Shown piece after piece: positions 8,177 to 14,483 of a stretch of 17,147 nt of DNA. A program made the translations under genes and the position numbers. The notes below the pieces were generated by a model that was given only the letters and a program-made list of their open reading frames with translations, made no database searches and had not been told where the DNA came from. The DNA lies in contig CACWUI010000012.1 of NCBI GenBank assembly GCA_902764045.1, positions 1-17,147 of the forward strand, given 5' to 3'. Each line of letters opens with the position of its first letter. Positions within the stretch are counted from its first letter, which is position 1. The DNA is from an uncultured Lachnospiraceae bacterium (GTDB lineage: Bacteria > Bacillota > Clostridia > Lachnospirales > Lachnospiraceae).

Positions 8177-9292
8177 TTACTCCTTTCCCTCTTCAATGAT
8201 CTCCGCAAGAAATTTTTTCTGTTCCCCGTCCAACTCCCGTCCGTTGCTCTTCAGATAAAACTCGTCAAACAGTTCAAGCGGAGTCTTTTCTTTAAGCCTT
8301 GTGTTTTTGTTTAATAATTCGGAATAATTTTTGCTTTTATCATATTCAAGTCTCAAGATATTCGGGTATGAATTTCGTAATTTATTAAAGGCAAAGGGAA
8401 TTGGGATCTCATCCGTAAGCACCACCCGCACGAAATCTCCGGACTTTTTTTTCATCAGATCTTCGAACCTGCCTTTTAAGTTTTTCATTTCACGCCTGGG
8501 CATAAGAGGAACCGTGGATATCGCAATATTTCCTTTTTCCTTAAGTTCGACAAAAGTCACGCTCTTTTCATTTTTTTCTTCTTTAAAAGAATATTTAAGA
8601 GGTGAACCCGAATAAACGAGGGTGTCCCGTTTTATGCTCTGCCTCTTGTGAAGATGCCCCAGAGCCACATAATCAAAGTCCTCAAATATATCCGCGCTTA
8701 TGGCATCGATAAATCCCACCAGAACCTCTTCCGAATCACTCCTTGTGGCACCCTGCACGAACTGATGGGCAAGGATGATGTTTCTTTTTTCTTTATCCGG
8801 ACTGACACCTGCCAGGGCTTTTCTTACCGCGCCGTCATAATCCGTGCTTTCCACCCTCTCCTCTTCCGACAGATGATTATTTACATAAGAGGGCTTGATA
8901 AATGGCAAAAGATAAATGTCAATCTCACCGTATTCGTCTTTACGGCTTATCTTTTTTACTCTTCCCTCGTACTTGCCGCCGATAAAGATCCCGGCGCTCC
9001 CGAACAACTCCTTTCCGAAATCTATCCTTTCCGGGCTGTCATGATTGCCGCTTATCATGTAGATCTCGGATCCCGCCCGCCTTATGCGCGTCAGAAAATT
9101 ACTGAGCATCTCCACGGACTCCTCGGGGGGAATGGGTCTGTCGTATATGTCACCGCTGATAAAAACCCCGTCCGGCTTATGCGCTTCTATGATCTCCGCT
9201 ATCTGATCCAGGATAAAGCGTTGGTCCTCAGCCATTTTCACGTCGCATATCCTTATCCCCAGATGCAGGTCCGAAAGGTGGGCAAATCTCAT
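8177..9292 (-). CDS. sbcD: SbcD-type Mre11 family exonuclease
   Basis: This is the manganese-dependent nuclease partner of SbcC. All calcineurin-like phosphoesterase motifs are present: SDLHLG (Asp8, His10), GDIYDR (Asp48), GNHDS (Asn83, His84, Asp85), ILAHQF (His176) and GHLH (His213, His215). The length of 371 aa is normal. The C-terminal third would form the capping and SbcC-binding regions. The ATG at 9292 directly follows the TAA of the upstream gene with no bases between, so its translation is probably coupled to that gene. The SD must lie inside the end of that gene. All catalytic residues are present, so it should be active. Confidence 0.94.
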   Translation of the reverse strand: MRFAHLSDLHLGIRICDVKMAEDQRFILDQIAEIIEAHKPDGVFISGDIYDRPIPPEESVEMLSNFLTRIRRAGSEIYMISGNHDSPERIDFGKELFGSAGIFIGGKYEGRVKKISRKDEYGEIDIYLLPFIKPSYVNNHLSEEERVESTDYDGAVRKALAGVSPDKEKRNIILAHQFVQGATRSDSEEVLVGFIDAISADIFEDFDYVALGHLHKRQSIKRDTLVYSGSPLKYSFKEEKNEKSVTFVELKEKGNIAISTVPLMPRREMKNLKGRFEDLMKKKSGDFVRVVLTDEIPIPFAFNKLRNSYPNILRLEYDKSKNYSELLNKNTRLKEKTPLELFDEFYLKSNGRELDGEQKKFLAEIIEEGKE

Positions 9293-11683
9293 TTACTTAA
9301 CCCCCATTTTCTCCTTGATCTCTTTCTCAAATTTTACAAACCGTTCCGACTCTGAGCGCACAAACTGCCCGCTCTTTGCAAACTCGGGAAACTCCTTGAC
9401 CGGCATAAACTCGTACTTATCCGTCTCATCCGGCTCCAGATCTATCCGGGTATCCGACGTTTCTATAAATACTACAAAGCCGTAGTACACGCAGTGTCTG
9501 CGCCTGTCGCTGTGCTTATATACGGGGATCAGATCCTTTTCTTCGACATCAATGCCAGTTTCCTCCTTCAGCTCTCTTATGGCCCCTTCAACAGGCGACT
9601 CTCCGGCAAGAACCGACCCGCATGTCACTTCCCATTTATGAGGATGACTCTTGGCCATTGACCTTCTGGTGATCAGAACTCTTCCGTCCCGGCTTATGGT
9701 ATATATGCTTACAACCCTGTGAAAAAGCTCTCCTTTAAGATGCTTGGCATCCGCCCTTTCAATTGTGTATCCGTAAGGGTCTCCGTTTTCATCAACCACA
9801 TCCCACTTTTCATCTGCCTGTGCCAGTTTAAATGAATTGCCGTATTTATATACATCATCATCCACGTTTTCAACTATCTTTTCCCTGATGTCCGCGATCA
9901 GACGACGCCTGAAGGCCCTGCAGCCTTTTTCGTTCCAGTACTTTTTCGTCTCGTATTTGATGATCTCATAGGATGAATCAAGGATATCGTCTTTATAGCT
10001 GGTTACGGGAGCCTCCCCGGGGTAGACCACGGTTATGGAATCCATATACTTTTCGGGATCCAGATGATACTCCTTTGCAATACGGCTTTGTAATTTTTCA
10101 TCGTAAATGATCCTGATATGGGCATAATACCCAACCAGAAAAGCGAAATAATTGATATCGAATTTATCAACCCATAATCTGTCGCTTACCATAAACACTA
10201 CCACGGGGAAATGCCTGCGGCCGCTGTAGATCAGGTCAAAAAGTTCTTCGATATTTTCTTCGTCAACTTCCTTTGCGCTTTCACAAAGAGGTTCCACGTC
10301 TATGATCCCTATATTATCCGCGATTTCTCCGTAAAAATTGGGACGGGAAAAAAGACCGTTCTTTGTATCCCTGTATTTTTCAACAGGCTCGGCAAAACGG
10401 TTAGTGACCACCAACACAAGCTTGTCGTCACGCAATTCCACTGTGGCATTGGATATCCACATACGGCTTGCCACCAGTGCATCGGGATGGGTAGTCATCT
10501 GGGAAAACCTTAGATCATTTCTGTCGTACTCCATTATTATCCTGTATCCCGGCTTTTCATCGTTAAAGTCAACAGGGCTTTCCGGCAGATCAAATACCTC
10601 GGACAGTCTTGATCTTATCCATGAATATATCATTTCCACTGCTCTGTCAAAAGTCTTTTCCACTCCTTCATCAGTGCATATCTCAACTCCGGATGCAAAA
10701 ACGGGAAAGGTTCCCAGAGACTTAAAAGGCTCGAACTTCTTTCTTTTTATAAGGGTACTTTTTTTGCCTGTGTCCGCAAAGATTTCAAAAAGCCTGTCAT
10801 TCCTGAGTCCGATCTCATTTACGACTTTTACGATATCATTTACCGTATATCTCTTTGTCATGTCTGCATTTCTGTTCCAAAGCGCCTCAAACAATCTTGC
10901 TCTTTCAAATTTAAAAACACTTTTTGCCAGATCCGTATCTTCGTCAAAACACTTCCTGATCTCGGGTAAAAGAGGATCTGCGGAAAATTTGATCCTGTAG
11001 TGGCACCTGATCATATCTTCCCATTTTTGATCTTTATAATGCTGATGACCCAGATCCTCCAAAAGCTTCACCAGAGAATCATCACAAAGTTCATAAGTTG
11101 CAAGGATGGAGTTCATACGTCTCGAAAGACCGGCGCTGGAATCTCCGAAAGCTGATCCTTTATAATGCAGGTCATGCTCTATCTCATGCCAGCCTTCAAA
11201 TGCATTTGTCCTTATCTGGATCTCCAATGTGTCGTCAACATAATCCTTAAGTTCATTGTTTACTATCATGTTCCGGAGGTATTCCGGTATCTTAAAGATC
11301 CCGTTTATCTTCATGGCGTGGAATTCCGAATCGGTTATTTCCGTGGTCTCCCATTCTCCGGGCTCGGAAAACAGGGAATCCAACAGCTTTCGTACTATGG
11401 AGATATCGTCCTCATAGTACAGGATTATCCTTACACCGATAAGATCCTGCAGCTTTTTATGCTCATATTTGGAACCTTTTACGCCGTAGCCTCTTCTGAA
11501 CATTTTTTCCAAAATGGAATCCGGCGTTTTTATCCGGGAAGAAATACGGTAATAAAATCCCGCCTTTTTTAATTTATCCTCCACGATACCGCACAGGTCA
11601 TCCTTTACTACGCCCGGCACCACTATGGCAGCAGCATTCTCTCTGGTAAATAAAGGATTATTTATTTCTTGTATTTTACTCAT
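9293..11683 (-). CDS. Fusion protein: RelA/SpoT-like nucleotidyl synthetase, uncharacterised middle region, C-terminal NUDIX hydrolase
   Basis: The product has 796 aa. Residues about 25-180 match the RelA/SpoT synthetase fold: RISSRIKTPDSILEKM (ATP-binding R-x-K and S-x3-K pattern, 46-61), DLIGVRII with the metal-binding Asp80, and EIQIRTNAFEGWHEIEHDL (Glu154, Gln156, Arg158). The usual Tyr-x3-His element before EIQIRT is not evident; FHAMK at 121-125 stands there. Residues about 185-310 are helical, of the kind that follows this domain in long RelA/SpoT-domain proteins. Residues about 310-620 were not assigned; they include PVVVFMVSD and GYYAHIRIIYD. Residues about 628-796 are a NUDIX domain with a perfect box at 689-711 (G689-x5-E695-x7-R703-E-L-x-EE-x-G-I). 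No membrane segment or signal peptide is seen. It heads the operon with sbcD and sbcC. A role in alarmone, nucleotide or tRNA-end chemistry is inference. The ATG at 11683 follows GAGGGG. Confidence 0.85.
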   Translation of the reverse strand: MSKIQEINNPLFTRENAAAIVVPGVVKDDLCGIVEDKLKKAGFYYRISSRIKTPDSILEKMFRRGYGVKGSKYEHKKLQDLIGVRIILYYEDDISIVRKLLDSLFSEPGEWETTEITDSEFHAMKINGIFKIPEYLRNMIVNNELKDYVDDTLEIQIRTNAFEGWHEIEHDLHYKGSAFGDSSAGLSRRMNSILATYELCDDSLVKLLEDLGHQHYKDQKWEDMIRCHYRIKFSADPLLPEIRKCFDEDTDLAKSVFKFERARLFEALWNRNADMTKRYTVNDIVKVVNEIGLRNDRLFEIFADTGKKSTLIKRKKFEPFKSLGTFPVFASGVEICTDEGVEKTFDRAVEMIYSWIRSRLSEVFDLPESPVDFNDEKPGYRIIMEYDRNDLRFSQMTTHPDALVASRMWISNATVELRDDKLVLVVTNRFAEPVEKYRDTKNGLFSRPNFYGEIADNIGIIDVEPLCESAKEVDEENIEELFDLIYSGRRHFPVVVFMVSDRLWVDKFDINYFAFLVGYYAHIRIIYDEKLQSRIAKEYHLDPEKYMDSITVVYPGEAPVTSYKDDILDSSYEIIKYETKKYWNEKGCRAFRRRLIADIREKIVENVDDDVYKYGNSFKLAQADEKWDVVDENGDPYGYTIERADAKHLKGELFHRVVSIYTISRDGRVLITRRSMAKSHPHKWEVTCGSVLAGESPVEGAIRELKEETGIDVEEKDLIPVYKHSDRRRHCVYYGFVVFIETSDTRIDLEPDETDKYEFMPVKEFPEFAKSGQFVRSESERFVKFEKEIKEKMGVK

Positions 11684-11724
11684 AGCCCCTCATCCTGTAT
11701 CATTCTTTTCATGCAGAGTTTCTT

Positions 11725-11745
11725 GTGATAAGAAAAACTTATCAC
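11725..11745. promoter_or_regulatory. Perfect inverted repeat between divergent genes (operator or 5' UTR hairpin)
   Basis: GTGATAAG (11725-11732) and CTTATCAC (11738-11745) form a perfect 8-bp inverted repeat around five A bases. It lies between the leftward promoter proposed at 11757-11785 and the 11683 start, about five bases past the expected transcript start. It could bind a dimeric regulator or fold in the mRNA leader. It has no T tract suited to termination in the leftward direction. Confidence 0.5.
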
Positions 11746-11756
11746 GGATAATAAAG

Positions 11757-11785
11757 ATCATATATTTTACAATCGATACTCTAAA
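11757..11785 (-). promoter_or_regulatory. Possible promoter of the RelA-NUDIX/sbcD/sbcC operon
   Basis: On the minus strand TTTAGA (11780-11785) and TATGAT (11757-11762) are 17 bases apart. The transcript would begin about 65 bases upstream of the 11683 start. The element overlaps the rightward promoter proposed for the ECF gene, so the two directions may compete. Confidence 0.4.
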
Positions 11786-11797
11786 GTATATTATAAT
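11766..11797 (+). promoter_or_regulatory. Possible promoter of the ECF S-component gene
   Basis: TTTACA (11766-11771) is followed after 17 bases by TATTAT (11789-11794), which overlaps a perfect TATAAT at 11792-11797. Either -10 choice puts the start near 11801-11805, about 20 bases upstream of the AAAGGGGGG ribosome binding site. Confidence 0.45.
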
Positions 11798-11823
11798 GTT
11801 ACTTTTTTCAAAAGGGGGGTCAA

Positions 11824-12342
11824 ATGAAAAAATCGATCAAAACTTCAGATATAACCGTAACGGCGCTTTTTGCCGCCATTGTCTGCGTTGCAACTTTCAT
11901 TATAAAGATACCCGTTCCCGCCACCCAGGGGTACATTCATTTCGGTGATGCATTTGTCATCCTTGCGGGAATTTTCCCGGGCATGGGTCTCGGTATGCTT
12001 TCAGCGGGCATAGGCTCCGGGTTGGCGGATCTTTTCAGCGGCTATCCCGTATACAGCCCTGTTTCATTCGGTATTAAAGCGGTCTGCGCCATTGTTGTGA
12101 GCCTTATTTACAAAAAAACAAAAAACCGCATCCATTCGCCAATGGTGCGGCTTATAATAAGCGGAATTGTCTCCACTGCAATCATAACTGGGGGTTATCT
12201 TATATTTGAGCTGGCTCTTTACGGCACTGCCGCATTTTTGGAGATTCCCATGAACCTTATACAGGGGGGAGCGGCCACGGGAATATCCTGTGCGCTTTAT
12301 CCCCTGTTTTCCAGGATCCCGAATCTTAAGGGCAGGTTTTAA
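11824..12342 (+). CDS. ECF transporter S component (substrate-binding membrane protein)
   Basis: This 172-aa integral membrane protein has about six hydrophobic segments and is of S-component size and pattern. The first helix carries TVTALFAAIVCVATFIIK, followed by IPVPATQGYIHFGDAFVILA and a Gly/Ala-rich GMGLGMLSAGIGSGLADLFS segment, then YPVYSPVSFGIKAVCAIVVS. These are typical of the uncharacterised ECF S-component family related to vitamin (pyridoxine or HMP-like) transporters. Such proteins deliver a micronutrient to a shared EcfA/A'/T energising module, which is not in the window, as expected for group II ECF systems. The substrate cannot be named, and no riboswitch was recognised in the 140-base leader region. 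The ATG at 11824 follows AAAGGGGGG. It is the only plus-strand gene here, and its stop is convergent with the antiporter. Confidence 0.87.
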   Translation: MKKSIKTSDITVTALFAAIVCVATFIIKIPVPATQGYIHFGDAFVILAGIFPGMGLGMLSAGIGSGLADLFSGYPVYSPVSFGIKAVCAIVVSLIYKKTKNRIHSPMVRLIISGIVSTAIITGGYLIFELALYGTAAFLEIPMNLIQGGAATGISCALYPLFSRIPNLKGRF

Positions 12343-12348
12343 AATTAA

Positions 12349-12394
12349 AAGGGGACAGGTCTTTGAGGTGACCCCTCAAAATCCGCGTCCCCTT
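12349..12394 (-). terminator. Long palindrome between convergent genes; terminator and REP-like element
   Basis: The outer arms AAGGGGAC (12349-12356) and GTCCCCTT (12387-12394) and the inner arms TTTGAGG (12362-12368) and CCTCAAA (12374-12380) form one long interrupted hairpin. In the minus direction it is followed by TTTTAATTTT, which suits termination of the antiporter transcript. In the plus direction the tail is weaker (TTCTATT). The GGGAC...GTCCC ends resemble those of the palindrome at 16822-16866. Confidence 0.65.
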
Positions 12395-12402
12395 CTATTC
12401 TG

Positions 12403-13329
12403 CTATAACAATATAAACACAAAATACGCCGCATATCCGGCCAGGAACACTGCCCCCACCCATCTGTACAGCTTTTTTCTCTTAAAACAGAAGGCAAGAA
12501 GGGCTGCTGCCGCAGCAAAGGAAACGGCGGTGTCCCACCTGAAGGATACCGCAAAGGGCACCGTGGTAATAAGGGCTGAGATACCCACAATAAAAACTAT
12601 GTTGAAGATATTACTGCCCACAACATTGCCGATGGCGATATCCGCACTTCCCTTCTTTGCCGCTGTTATCGAGGTAACTATCTCCGGAAGGGATGTTCCG
12701 AATGCCACCACAGTCAGCCCGATAAACCTGTCACTTACTCCGAAGGCTTTTGCTATCTCGGTAGCCGCATTTACGGTAAACCGGCTTCCGAAGATGATAA
12801 GAGCCACCCCGATCCCTGTCAGGATCAAAGCCACAGGCAGCTTCAACGGCTTTTTATGTTCATCCTGTTCTTCATCTTTTTTAGTCCTTGCAAGCCTTAA
12901 CAGATATACAAAATATAATGCAAGCAGCGCGATCAGCACCAGTCCGTCAAGAAAAGTGATATTTCCGTCCAGACCTAAAAGGAAAAGAACCGCGGTAATG
13001 ATCAGGAGATAAGGTATCTCATATTTGACGGTAGTCACCGAAACGGATAGTACCGTTATCAGGGCGGTAATGCCTAAAACAATAAGGATATTTAAAATGT
13101 TGCTTCCTAAAATATTGCCGACCGTGATATCGGCATTTCCCTTGACCGCCGCCGAGATACTTACCGCCGCCTCCGGGGCACTTGTCCCCATAGCCACGAT
13201 GGTAAGACCTATTACAAGCTGGGGAATGCCGAATCGTTTGGCGATCCCCACGGCGCCGTCCACAAAAAAGTCAGCGCCCTTTATCAACATGGCAAATCCT
13301 AATGCCAGTAAAAACCATTGAAGTACCAT
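12403..13329 (-). CDS. Calcium/sodium antiporter of the CaCA family (YrbG-like)
   Basis: This membrane exchanger, probably Na+ or H+ against Ca2+, has 308 aa and about ten hydrophobic segments. The two inverted alpha repeats are clear: GTSAPE at 49-54 with GNILGSN at 71-77, and GTSLPE at 211-216 with GNVVGSN at 234-240. These carry the ion-binding acidic and polar residues. A short charged cytoplasmic loop (about 147-163, KKDEEQDEHKK) divides the halves. The length equals that of the YrbG family. The ATG at 13329 has only a weak ribosome binding site, but the upstream lipoprotein stop is 28 bases away, so the two are probably co-transcribed. Ion specificity cannot be read from the sequence. 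Confidence 0.93.
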   Translation of the reverse strand: MVLQWFLLALGFAMLIKGADFFVDGAVGIAKRFGIPQLVIGLTIVAMGTSAPEAAVSISAAVKGNADITVGNILGSNILNILIVLGITALITVLSVSVTTVKYEIPYLLIITAVLFLLGLDGNITFLDGLVLIALLALYFVYLLRLARTKKDEEQDEHKKPLKLPVALILTGIGVALIIFGSRFTVNAATEIAKAFGVSDRFIGLTVVAFGTSLPEIVTSITAAKKGSADIAIGNVVGSNIFNIVFIVGISALITTVPFAVSFRWDTAVSFAAAAALLAFCFKRKKLYRWVGAVFLAGYAAYFVFILL

Positions 13330-13357
13330 TAAAGCCTAAAGCCCTTTCAAATTATTG

Positions 13358-14398
13358 TCAGCTTGCTGAAGCAGTGGTGCTTGCAGCTGTTGCAGCCTCT
13401 GAAGCCGCGGAAGATGCTGCTTCTGATGCTGAAGATGCAGCCTCTGATGCTGCAGAAGATGCCTCCTCTGCAGCGCTCTCAGCCTCACCGCCTGCAGCGT
13501 CTATTACATCCTGTGGAATGGTAAATTTCTTGACTGAATTATAATCGTCGAAGTTCATCTCGATCTCGAATTCTTTAAGATTCATTTCCAGACCGGTTGT
13601 TCCTACGGCGCTTGATGTCATCTGGCTGTACATCTGCTCGCCGAATTCTTTTGCATCCATCTCTACCTTTGCAGGATACTTGGTATCCTTATATACATAA
13701 AGCGTTACGGGAATGGAAAGCTTGCTGAGATCCACAGAATCCATACCTGCCGACTGCGCCATATCGACACCGCCCAGAGCATTCTGGAACAGGTCTCCCG
13801 TAATAACCGATTCCATCTTATAGGCCTCTTTACCGTTTACTTTTTCAGTTCCCTCGGCAAGCTTTGCCTCTGCCTTTCCGTCAGCAATTGCTTTGTAAAT
13901 GGAACTCTGTCCGTCAAGAAGCGTGATGGGAACAGACACCTCTGTTTTGGTCCAGTTCCCGTCGTCTGTTTTAACGTAGTTGGTAAATTTGCCGTCTTCT
14001 CTGCTTCCGGTGCTGTAAGCCTCATATTTTACAGACTTGTTTGAATTCTCGGCACCGATCAGGCTCTCAAGACCTGTCATCTTGTATTCCATTTCCATCT
14101 CGGCATATGAAGTATCCACCTTGCCTTCTGTATAGCCTTTGGTCTTCATGGTCATATCCAGGTCCATGGTTATGGAGTAACCCGATGACTTGGTCTCTCC
14201 GGAGTATTTCTCGGTAAGTTCTCCCGCAACGGATGTTATATTTTCCATATTGGCAAGTACTGACTCAGCCAGTTCCTTTGCATTGGCAGGAACGCTCAGA
14301 TCCAGTTGCTTTTCCTTTGTATCTGCGTTACATCCGGCAAGGACCGTGGCCCCCATTGCTGCTGCGATACCAAGTGTGATAATGCTTTTTCTTTTCAT
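13358..14398 (-). CDS. Predicted lipoprotein with Ala/Ser/Glu-rich C-terminal tail, function unknown
   Basis: This 346-aa protein has a lipoprotein signal: MKRK, a hydrophobic core, and lipobox VLAGC with Cys23. The ATG at 14398 is chosen because AAAGGAG lies 8 bases upstream; frames reaching further back to a TTG at 14446 would start inside a terminator T tract. The mature part has long beta-rich stretches (EMEMEYKMTG, LEMNLKEFEIEM, PAKVEMDAKEF) and resembles the surface lipoproteins of Clostridia that have a LolA/LppX-like fold; this is inference. The last about 45 residues are almost only Ala, Ser, Glu and Thr (EEASSAASEAASSASEAASS) and are probably disordered. The DNA there is a degenerate repeat. 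It is followed after 28 bases by the antiporter gene. Confidence 0.85.
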   Translation of the reverse strand: MKRKSIITLGIAAAMGATVLAGCNADTKEKQLDLSVPANAKELAESVLANMENITSVAGELTEKYSGETKSSGYSITMDLDMTMKTKGYTEGKVDTSYAEMEMEYKMTGLESLIGAENSNKSVKYEAYSTGSREDGKFTNYVKTDDGNWTKTEVSVPITLLDGQSSIYKAIADGKAEAKLAEGTEKVNGKEAYKMESVITGDLFQNALGGVDMAQSAGMDSVDLSKLSIPVTLYVYKDTKYPAKVEMDAKEFGEQMYSQMTSSAVGTTGLEMNLKEFEIEMNFDDYNSVKKFTIPQDVIDAAGGEAESAAEEASSAASEAASSASEAASSAASEAATAASTTASAS

Positions 14399-14437
14399 TT
14401 CCTTAACTCCTTTCTTTGCTTTACAAACCTCCTTTTG

Positions 14438-14466
14438 ATTGTACAAAAAAAAGAGTGATTAGACAA
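14438..14466 (-). promoter_or_regulatory. Possible lipoprotein promoter embedded in the arcC terminator
   Basis: TTGTCT (14461-14466) and TACAAT (14438-14443) are exactly 17 bases apart on the minus strand. The -35 lies in the loop and arm of the arcC terminator hairpin, and its T tract forms the spacer. The transcript would start near 14431, just before an AAAGGAGG stretch, with the AAAGGAG site actually used further down. Confidence 0.45.
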
Positions 14467-14480
14467 TGCTAATCGCTCTT
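14445..14480 (-). terminator. Rho-independent terminator of arcC
   Basis: On the minus strand AAGAGCGATTAG, a six-base loop (CATTGT) and CTAATCACTCTT form a 12-bp stem with one G-T wobble. The stem continues directly into a run of eight T bases. It starts only three bases after the arcC stop. Confidence 0.9.
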
Positions 14481-14483
14481 CTG

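Noticed and set aside
8648..9355. Plus-strand open frame of about 235 codons
   Set aside because: Antisense to sbcD, whose five phosphoesterase motifs establish the true coding strand.
10338..11000. Plus-strand open frame of about 220 codons
   Set aside because: Antisense to the RelA-like/NUDIX gene, with no recognisable domain or start signal.
11684..11823. Riboswitch ahead of the ECF S-component gene
   Set aside because: The transcript leader from the proposed promoter is only about 20 bases, and no known riboswitch core was recognised on the plus strand.
12290..13012. Plus-strand open frame of about 240 codons
   Set aside because: It lies antisense to the CaCA antiporter, which has clear family motifs; composition fits a mirror frame, and it has no ribosome binding site.
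13370..13500. CRISPR-like or minisatellite array
   Set aside because: The repeated words are irregular and in frame with an Ala/Ser/Glu-rich protein tail; there are no fixed spacers.
13358..14446. Longer lipoprotein starting at a TTG at 14446
   Set aside because: That start lies in the T tract of the arcC terminator and would put charged residues ahead of the signal peptide; the ATG at 14398 has a good ribosome binding site and gives a standard lipoprotein signal.
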